From JBFHIZ01 sp963666475 (GTDB lineage Bacteria > Bacillota > Clostridia > Lachnospirales > Lachnospiraceae): a stretch of DNA of 64,000 nucleotides. Under the pieces are notes generated by a model, which saw only the letters and a list, made by a program, of their open reading frames with translations, was not told the origin of the DNA and did not search any database. The stretch covers positions 1,984,001-2,048,000 of the forward strand of contig CAXXJM010000001.1 of the NCBI GenBank assembly GCA_963666475.2. Direction: 5' to 3'. Of this stretch, positions 58,447 through 64,000 are shown in pieces; the stretch's first letter is position 1; each line of letters starts with the position of its first letter. The position numbers and the translations under genes are program-made.

Positions 58447-60015
58447 TTATTCAAAGTCACTTTCCATTTCGATATCCATATTGATCATTTTTCGAATATC
58501 TACAAAATCAGACTGACCTTTGTTATTAAACGTATCTTTTTTATATTTTACCATAATATCTTTTCCTAATTCATTGGAAAAAAACACTTTGATTTCTTCA
58601 TCTAAAGGATCACCCGTTGCTACAAGTGTTTCTCGTTCAAACACCAAGGTTACCGCCTGGTCTCCTTCCATATACGATGGTTTAGCTTTTGCAAGAATTG
58701 CATGCATCATTCCACTACTCTTGCTAACTAATGAATTCCACTTGGATACTAAGGACTGAATGTCTTCCGGAAGAGCCTTGGGATAATTCACCGGTTCCGG
58801 TTTTACTTCTGCCACTTCCTCATATATAGGATTCACACTTTTGCTCTGAGTAACGAAAGAACCTTCATCCATCATTTTTTCTAGCTTACGGATTCTCTCA
58901 AGAAGAGATGTAACATCGGTTTCCATACTTGGCTTGCAAAGTTTTATGATTGCAACTTCCGTCAAAATTCTCTTTTGCGAAGAAAACTTGATCTGATTGG
59001 AAAGTTCAGAAAATATACGGATATACCTCATCAAGCTTTCCATCGATACTCGTTTTCCATCGATCTGAATTCTCTCTATGTTTTCTGCCGAGACGTCAAC
59101 AATCGAAGAAACATCTGCATCGGTTTGAACGAGCAGAACATTTCTTAGATACCATGTGAAGTCAGAAATAAACTGTGACATTTCTCTACCTTGAATCGTA
59201 ATTTCTTCAAGTATTTGGATAGCAGTCTTTATCTCCTGTTCTTCAACGGCTCTTAGTAGATTGCTAAATACTGCCATATCAACAGAGCCAAGAATGTCTA
59301 GTGTCATTTCATACGTGAGTTTTTTCCCATATGTAAAAGCAATGCACTGCTCCAGTAGTGACAATGCATCACGCATCGCTCCATCTGCAAGTCTAGCTAT
59401 ATATTCAAGGGCTTTTCCTTCTGTATCTAGCTGTTCTGTATCTGCAAGTTCTTGTAAACGCTCTGCTATAGTTTGTGATGATATTCTTTTAAAGTCATAT
59501 CTTTGACATCTCGATAATATCGTGACAGGAATTTTGTGAACTTCCGTTGTTGCCAAAATAAAAATTACATATTCGGGTGGTTCTTCTAGTGTTTTCAAAA
59601 GTGCATTAAATGCACCGGTCGAAAGCATGTGAACCTCGTCGATAATATATACTTTATATTTTCCCTCCGTCGGAGAATAGGATACTTCCTCTATAATCTC
59701 TCGGATATTCTCTACACCATTATTTGAAGCTGCATCAATTTCAATTACATTCATGCTTGATCCAGTTGCAATAGATTTGCATATGCTACAGTTTCCACAT
59801 GGATCTCCATCCTGTGGGTTCTCACAATTTACTGCTTTAGCCAGCAACTTGGCAACAGATGTTTTACCTGTTCCTCTCGTTCCGCAAAATAGATATGCAT
59901 GCCCGATATGATCGGATGTAATTTGATTTTTTAGTGTGGATACTATTGCATCCTGACCTTTCACTTCTTCAAATGTAGCCGGTCTGAATTTTCTATATAA
60001 TGCTACATATGACAT
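58447..60015 (-). CDS. dnaX: DNA polymerase III subunits gamma/tau
   Basis: The product has 522 residues from the ATG at 60015 with GAAGGTGA upstream. Clamp loader motifs: GTRGTGKTSVAK (Walker A near residue 45), four zinc Cys (CENPQDGDPCGNCSIC), IDEVHMLS (Walker B) and SRC at ILSRCQRYDF. Domain III and a short tau-like C-terminus follow. It loads the beta clamp. I saw no slippery site that would make a separate gamma form. Confidence 0.95.
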   Translation of the reverse strand: MSYVALYRKFRPATFEEVKGQDAIVSTLKNQITSDHIGHAYLFCGTRGTGKTSVAKLLAKAVNCENPQDGDPCGNCSICKSIATGSSMNVIEIDAASNNGVENIREIIEEVSYSPTEGKYKVYIIDEVHMLSTGAFNALLKTLEEPPEYVIFILATTEVHKIPVTILSRCQRYDFKRISSQTIAERLQELADTEQLDTEGKALEYIARLADGAMRDALSLLEQCIAFTYGKKLTYEMTLDILGSVDMAVFSNLLRAVEEQEIKTAIQILEEITIQGREMSQFISDFTWYLRNVLLVQTDADVSSIVDVSAENIERIQIDGKRVSMESLMRYIRIFSELSNQIKFSSQKRILTEVAIIKLCKPSMETDVTSLLERIRKLEKMMDEGSFVTQSKSVNPIYEEVAEVKPEPVNYPKALPEDIQSLVSKWNSLVSKSSGMMHAILAKAKPSYMEGDQAVTLVFERETLVATGDPLDEEIKVFFSNELGKDIMVKYKKDTFNNKGQSDFVDIRKMINMDIEMESDFE

Positions 60016-60105
60016 CCGTTCACCTTCTTTCCCATACTTGTAAATTATACATGATTTAAGTTTCTTTCTCAAGATTGCATATCAATAAACCATAAAAATT
60101 TTGCA

Positions 60106-60134
60106 TTGACGAATGGTTTGTACAATACTATAAT
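60106..60134 (+). promoter_or_regulatory. promoter of tRNA-Ser
   Basis: TTGACG (60106-60111), 17-nt spacer, perfect TATAAT (60129-60134), 39 nt before the tRNA. Confidence 0.8.
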
Positions 60135-60173
60135 GGTTCAGTAAGCATTTTCAAAAGAAATTGTACATGTTTT

Positions 60174-60262
60174 GGAGAAGTACCCAAGTGGCTGAAGGGT
60201 CTGGCTTCGAACACCAGTAGGTCGTTAATAGCGGCGCGAGGGTTCAAATCCCTCCTTCTCCG
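60174..60262 (+). tRNA. tRNA-Ser (anticodon CGA)
   Basis: An 89-nt class II tRNA with acceptor GGAGAAG and CTTCTCC, a long variable arm and T-arm GGTTCAAATCC. Anticodon loop TTCGAAC gives CGA, reading UCG. The fifth anticodon-stem pair is C31-A39, a mismatch. It is encoded opposite to the flanking dnaX and SRP RNA genes. Confidence 0.9.
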
Positions 60263-60265
60263 TTT

Positions 60266-60303
60266 CAAAAAAAGGAACGATTCCTAGGAATCGTTCCTTT
60301 TTC
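60266..60303 (+). terminator. terminator after tRNA-Ser
   Basis: AAAGGAACGATTC pairs with GAATCGTTCCTTT around a four-base centre, followed by T-rich sequence. A-tracts on the other side could also stop leftward transcription from the SRP RNA gene. Confidence 0.85.
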
Positions 60304-60320
60304 TTTGTTTCATATAATCT

Positions 60321-60492
60321 AAGGAACTTATATACGTTACCTTCGCAGTTAACTCCGCCAGGCACCCTCACGTCACCCGAAAGATTTAACTTATGGCTGC
60401 TGCATTCCTGCCCTGACCAGATTCGCTAATTTTCGCCGCGTAAGACCCAAACATCATCGTCACTTACCAAGGGCGGCTATATAAGCTCCTTA
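60321..60492 (-). ncRNA. ffs: signal recognition particle RNA
   Basis: About 172 nt. The hallmark apical domain reads GGTCAGG-GCA-GGAA-TGC-AGCAGCC: the GGAA tetraloop and AGCAGC internal loop that bind Ffh. The ends AAGGAGCTTATATA and TATATAAGTTCCTT pair in a terminal stem. The place between tadA and dnaX is the same as in Bacillus. The size is shorter than the Bacillus RNA. Confidence 0.9.
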
Positions 60493-60519
60493 GATTATAA
60501 GATTTTCTAAATCTTTATG

Positions 60520-60548
60520 ATAGTATCACTCTATGTCTCTCTTGTCAA
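60520..60548 (-). promoter_or_regulatory. promoter of the SRP RNA gene
   Basis: Perfect TTGACA (60548-60543), 17-nt spacer and TACTAT (60525-60520) on the minus strand, inside the gap after tadA. Confidence 0.8.
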
Positions 60549-60557
60549 GAAAACGAC

Positions 60558-61037
60558 TCACAATTCCTCTTTTGCCTTTTTGTTCTTTATTCGTAACTTT
60601 CTAAAAAAATCAGATAGCATTTCACTGCATTGCTCTTCGTATACATGAGCGGTAATCTCTACTTGATGATTGAACTCTTCCATCTGTAGGAGATTTAATA
60701 CGGATCCCGCACACCCTGCTTTAGGATTCATGGAGCCAATCACTACTCTGTCTAGTCTAGACTGTACGATTGCTCCGGAGCACATTTGGCACGGCTCCAG
60801 TGTCACATATAAAGTGCACCCTTCCAATCTCCAATCACCAAGTTTTTTACTAGCTCTTCGGATTGCAATGAGTTCTGCATGTGAAAGAGTATTCTTATCC
60901 GTATTTCTGCGATTGTATCCACGTGCAACAATTTGCTGATCTTTTACGATGACGCATCCAATGGGTACTTCTCCGATTGCATATGCTTTTTTTGCCTGTC
61001 GATAGGCTTCTTTCATATAATGAAGATCGTTATTCAT
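60558..61037 (-). CDS. tadA: tRNA-specific adenosine deaminase
   Basis: The product has 159 residues from the ATG at 61037, preceded by AAGGATGAG. The zinc deaminase motifs HAELIAIR and TLEPCQMCSGAI are present, with the catalytic Glu in HAE. It converts A34 to inosine in tRNA-Arg(ACG). The flanking order tadA-SRP RNA-dnaX is conserved in Firmicutes. Confidence 0.95.
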   Translation of the reverse strand: MNNDLHYMKEAYRQAKKAYAIGEVPIGCVIVKDQQIVARGYNRRNTDKNTLSHAELIAIRRASKKLGDWRLEGCTLYVTLEPCQMCSGAIVQSRLDRVVIGSMNPKAGCAGSVLNLLQMEEFNHQVEITAHVYEEQCSEMLSDFFRKLRIKNKKAKEEL

Positions 61038-61059
61038 GTTCTCATCCTTACCATTTTTC

Positions 61060-61088
61060 TTGCCTGTATATCTATTTTCTTCTATACT
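61060..61088 (+). promoter_or_regulatory. promoter of the radical SAM activase gene
   Basis: TTGCCT (61060-61065), 17-nt spacer, TATACT (61083-61088), 35 nt before the start codon and diverging from tadA. Confidence 0.6.
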
Positions 61089-61122
61089 AATATATATAAT
61101 TTTTATCCAAAAAGAGGTGCAC

Positions 61123-61818
61123 ATGATCATACACGGTCTCAACAAAACAACTTTATTAGATTATCCCGGACATATCGCTTCCACTATTTTTACTGGATCC
61201 TGCAATTTTCGTTGTTCGTTTTGTCACAATGGAAATCTTGTTCTTTCTCCAAAAGACGAGCCGGTTATTTCCGAAACAGAAATATTCAATTTTCTTGAGA
61301 AAAGAAAGAATATTATTGACGGTGTCTGCATTACAGGAGGAGAACCCACACTGCAAAAGGATTTAATTGCATTTATCCACAAAATAAAAACACTTGGACT
61401 CCTTGTGAAGTTAGACACCAATGGTTATCGTCCTGACGTCATAAAGCAACTTCTTCGTGACCAAGTGTTAGATATGGTTGCAATGGATATCAAGTCAAGT
61501 CCTCAAGAATATGGAAACGTAGCCGCTATTCCCAACTTTGACTTTCAAAAAATCCAAGAATCCGTAGTTGCGCTGAATCAATCCGGGATCGATCATGAGT
61601 TTCGAACTACTGTTGTAAAGGAACTTCACACGGAAATAGAGATGCAAGCGATTGCAAATTGGTTGCCCAAAACAAGTCGTTATTTTTTGCAAAATTACAG
61701 AGATAGCGAATTCGTTATATCAAAGGGGCATCACTCTGTTTCAACAAAAGAAATGAATCACTTTTTATCCATTGTAAGAGCCGAAATTCCAAATACCAAG
61801 ATTCGTGGAGAAAGTTAG
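61123..61818 (+). CDS. anaerobic ribonucleotide reductase activating protein, NrdG2-type radical SAM
   Basis: The product has 231 residues from the ATG at 61123, preceded by AGAGGTG. The radical SAM cluster motif CNFRCSFC is near residue 27, followed by GVCITGGEPTLQ and LDTNGYRP. The opening IHGLNKTTLLDYPGHIASTIFTGSCNFRCSFCHN-like region is typical of the NrdG2 group. It would generate the glycyl radical on anaerobic NrdD, which is not in the window. A pyruvate-formate-lyase activase role is less likely. Confidence 0.85.
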   Translation: MIIHGLNKTTLLDYPGHIASTIFTGSCNFRCSFCHNGNLVLSPKDEPVISETEIFNFLEKRKNIIDGVCITGGEPTLQKDLIAFIHKIKTLGLLVKLDTNGYRPDVIKQLLRDQVLDMVAMDIKSSPQEYGNVAAIPNFDFQKIQESVVALNQSGIDHEFRTTVVKELHTEIEMQAIANWLPKTSRYFLQNYRDSEFVISKGHHSVSTKEMNHFLSIVRAEIPNTKIRGES

Positions 61819-61819
61819 A

Positions 61820-62893
61820 TTAATCTAAACTTTCCAAATATTTCATATAGTTTACAACCATTAATGCAATCTTAAAGGTCAAAGCGTCATCAAATTGTCT
61901 TACATCGAGACCAGTGACTTTTTCAAGTTTTTCAAGACGATATACCAATGTATTTCTATGAATAAATAACTGTCTTGATGTTTCCGAAACATTAAGATTA
62001 TTCTCGAAGAAATTCTTTAATGTAAGTAATGCTTCTTCATCAAGTTCTTCAGGAATTGCCTCTCCAAAAATTTCTTTAATAAACATCTGACAAAGCTGTA
62101 CTGGTAGTTGATAAATCAGACGACCAATTCCCAATCTGGTATATGGAATGATCTTTTTTTCTATATAGAAAATCTGCCCTACATCCATAGCCATCTTTGC
62201 TTCTTTATATGATTTTGATAAATCTTTAATTTCATTCACAATGTTTCCGTAAGAAACGCGTACCGGAACCATAACTTCAGTATCCATCATATCCACAATC
62301 ATTTTTGCAATCTGATTCACATCTTCATTTTCTGACAAGTTCTTGATCAATATAATATTTCTCTCATCAACCGCAGTAATATAATCTCCTGATACACTGG
62401 TAAACAAACTTTTTAGCATTTCCATGCATTCATTATCTTGATCATACTTTGTTTCAATCAAAAAAACGATACGTTTCTGTTCAATCTCTAAATGTAATTT
62501 TTTCGCACGGTTATAGATATCAACCAAAAGCATATTATCTAGAATCAAGTTCTGTAAAAACACATTTACATCATATTTTTCCTGGTACGCAATAATCAAC
62601 TGTTGTAACTGAGCAACTGCTATTTTACCAACTGTAAATCCAGCCTCTTCTCCGTTTGCGATTAGTATATATTGAATTCCTGTAGAATTTGCAACTTTAA
62701 AAAGCTGATATTTTCCAATAGTCTGCAAATCTGCTGGTGATTTTGCAAATTCAGTTACCATCTTTCTATCTAGCTCCATGTTTTCAAATGTATCAGCGAC
62801 AGAATTCCCATCAGTATCTCTAACACATAATTCAATTTTTGTAATTTGAGTTAGCTTATCTAAGCAATTTTGAATAATTTGACTTGTTATCAT
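61820..62893 (-). CDS. CdaR/PucR-family transcriptional regulator
   Basis: The product has 357 residues. The N-terminal part (QNCLDKLTQITKIELCVRDTDGN) resembles a sugar-diacid sensor domain; a GGDEF-like middle region follows (about 130-250). The C-terminal PucR helix-turn-helix reads NNLNVSETSRQLFIHRNTLVYRLEKLEKVTGLD. GGGAG precedes the ATG. It is convergent with nothing and sits downstream of the MsmK-type ATPase, from which a terminator separates it; a link to sugar control is inferred. Confidence 0.85.
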   Translation of the reverse strand: MITSQIIQNCLDKLTQITKIELCVRDTDGNSVADTFENMELDRKMVTEFAKSPADLQTIGKYQLFKVANSTGIQYILIANGEEAGFTVGKIAVAQLQQLIIAYQEKYDVNVFLQNLILDNMLLVDIYNRAKKLHLEIEQKRIVFLIETKYDQDNECMEMLKSLFTSVSGDYITAVDERNIILIKNLSENEDVNQIAKMIVDMMDTEVMVPVRVSYGNIVNEIKDLSKSYKEAKMAMDVGQIFYIEKKIIPYTRLGIGRLIYQLPVQLCQMFIKEIFGEAIPEELDEEALLTLKNFFENNLNVSETSRQLFIHRNTLVYRLEKLEKVTGLDVRQFDDALTFKIALMVVNYMKYLESLD

Positions 62894-62961
62894 GCATTCT
62901 CACTCCCTTTCTAGTTAATCATACGAAAAAAACAATAAAAAATCAACGAAAATATAGAAAG

Positions 62962-62984
62962 AAAAAGGAGCCAACTTGGCTCCT
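62962..62984 (-). terminator. terminator after the MsmK-type ATPase gene
   Basis: AGGAGCC pairs with GGCTCCT around a five-base centre and runs into TTTTTC on the minus strand. Confidence 0.8.
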
Positions 62985-63007
62985 CTTCTTACTGGTTGTA
63001 AAATTTC

Positions 63008-64000
63008 TTAGTTTACAATTGTAAGTTCTGTATCTTTATCAAAGATATGAAGTTTTTCTGTATCAATTGCAAATTTCACAGTATCTCCTGGTCTAGCTGT
63101 TGTACGAGAATCAACTCTAGCTGTCATAGGAACTCCTTCGAAATCGAAGTATAAGTAAACTTCTGCACCAAGTAATTCGTATACTTTGATGTCTGTATCA
63201 AATGAGCTTTCTTGTGAAGAAGCAATAAATAATTCAGAATCATTGATGTCTTCTGGACGAATACCAAAAGTAACTTCTTTTCCTACATATCCATCTTCTT
63301 TTACTTTTTTAGCTTTTGATGGTGGCAATTTGAATTTGTTTTCAGCTGTCTGTAAGTAGATGTTTCCATCTTCTTCAACGATCGTAGCATTTACAAAGTT
63401 CATCTGTGGTGATCCCATGAATCCAGCAACGAAAAGGTTTTGTGGTTTTTCGTATAAGTTCTGTGGTGTATCAACCTGTTGAATAATACCATCTTTCAAT
63501 ACAACGATACGGGTACCAAGTGTCATAGCTTCTGTCTGATCATGAGTTACGTAAATGATGGTGGTACCAAGTCTCTGATGTAATTTTGCAATCTCGATAC
63601 GCATCTGGACTCTAAGTTTTGCATCCAAGTTTGAAAGAGGTTCGTCCATCAAGAATACTTTTGGATTACGAACGATAGCACGTCCCATAGCAACACGCTG
63701 TCTCTGTCCACCAGATAATGCTTTTGGTTTACGATCTAACAATGGTTCAAGATCCAAAATCTTAGCTGCTTCACGTACTTGACGATCGATTTCGTCTTTT
63801 GGTACTTTTCTAAGTTTCAAACCAAATGCCATATTCTCATATACTGTCATATGAGGATATAAAGCGTAGTTCTGGAATACCATCGCAATATCTCTATCTT
63901 TTGGTTCCACATCGTTTACTAATTTGTCACCGATATATAATTCACCTGAAGAAATATCTTCTAGTCCTGCGATCATACGTAATGTTGTTGATTTACCACA
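63008..64000 (-). CDS. msmK: multi-sugar ABC transporter ATPase, MsmK/UgpC/MalK type (5' end outside window)
   Basis: 331 residues are visible; the frame enters from the right edge inside Walker A (CGKSTTLRM) and the start is missing. Q-loop FQNYALYPHMTV, signature LSGGQRQRVAMGRAI, Walker B VFLMDEPLSNLDAKLR and switch His VTHDQTEAM are present, then a C-terminal TOBE/OB domain (about 240-325). Proteins of this type serve several sugar importers at once. The amino-sugar transporter at 36.7-39.9 kb has no ATPase, so this one is a plausible partner. Confidence 0.9.
   Translation of the reverse strand, partial: CGKSTTLRMIAGLEDISSGELYIGDKLVNDVEPKDRDIAMVFQNYALYPHMTVYENMAFGLKLRKVPKDEIDRQVREAAKILDLEPLLDRKPKALSGGQRQRVAMGRAIVRNPKVFLMDEPLSNLDAKLRVQMRIEIAKLHQRLGTTIIYVTHDQTEAMTLGTRIVVLKDGIIQQVDTPQNLYEKPQNLFVAGFMGSPQMNFVNATIVEEDGNIYLQTAENKFKLPPSKAKKVKEDGYVGKEVTFGIRPEDINDSELFIASSQESSFDTDIKVYELLGAEVYLYFDFEGVPMTARVDSRTTARPGDTVKFAIDTEKLHIFDKDTELTIVN

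Noticed and set aside
58447..60015. Programmed frameshift in dnaX
   Set aside because: No A/T-rich slippery heptamer followed by a stable stem was seen in the expected region.

Overview
The window looks like chromosome of a low-GC anaerobic Firmicute, most likely a Lachnospiraceae-type Clostridia. The signs are AT-rich DNA with strong AGGAGG-type ribosome binding sites, TTGACA/TATAAT promoters, a T-box-controlled trp operon, a V-type ATPase operon, an anaerobic NrdG-type radical SAM activase, the SRP RNA gene beside dnaX, and clostridial families (DUF4914, DUF4956 with VTC, DUF5711). I see no phage, insertion sequence, CRISPR array or replication origin.

Layout. 1-2.4 kb (minus): a TPR protein running off the left edge and a decayed LacI-type regulator. 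3-6 kb (plus): a DUF4914 PEPCK-fold protein behind a terminator-like hairpin, then a DUF2975 membrane protein with its small XRE partner. 6-13 kb (plus): tRNA-Lys, a tryptophan T-box and a complete trpEGDCFBA operon with terminator. 13-16.7 kb: a small membrane protein with an HMA-like domain (minus), then an XRE/TPR regulator, a 38-residue basic peptide and an ABC exporter (plus). 16.7-26.8 kb (minus): a V-type ATPase operon (G-C-I-K-F-E-A-B-D) with tag at its 3' end, and a Cof-type HAD phosphatase upstream. 27-30.6 kb (minus): an OmpR-type two-component system followed by a VTC-domain protein and DUF4956. 30.8-33.8 kb (minus): a DUF362 ferredoxin-like protein and an antibiotic-resistance-type ABC-F gene behind a leader with a four-codon ORF, an attenuator and a palindrome over the promoter. 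33.8-45.7 kb (minus): an amino-sugar disaccharide locus with a GH94 phosphorylase resembling N,N'-diacetylchitobiose phosphorylase, a phosphohexomutase, a YesM-type kinase, a binding protein, two permeases, an AraC-type response regulator and a chemoreceptor. 45.8-48 kb: a DHH phosphoesterase (minus) and a diguanylate cyclase broken by a one-base frameshift (plus). 48-54.7 kb (minus): an rRNA operon in the order 16S-5S-tRNA-Ile-tRNA-Ala-23S-tRNA-Asn-tRNA-Glu-tRNA-Cys, with the 5S between 16S and 23S and none after 23S. 54.7-61 kb (minus): cvpA, DUF5711, galM, recR, ybaB, dnaX, SRP RNA and tadA, with a plus-strand tRNA-Ser. 61-64 kb: NrdG-like activase (plus), a CdaR/PucR regulator and an MsmK-type ABC ATPase cut by the right edge (both minus).

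How the parts fit. The amino-sugar transporter has no ATPase gene of its own, and the MsmK-type ATPase at the right edge is an obvious candidate to energise it. The phosphorylase and mutase would turn the imported disaccharide into a sugar plus a sugar 6-phosphate, the YesM/AraC pair would sense it, and the chemoreceptor would link uptake to movement. The strongest leads for new biology are the ABC-F leader, the regulator/peptide/exporter cassette, the tRNA-Lys placed just before the trp T-box, the reordered rRNA operon with its 35-bp spacer repeats, and the chemoreceptor inside the sugar operon.
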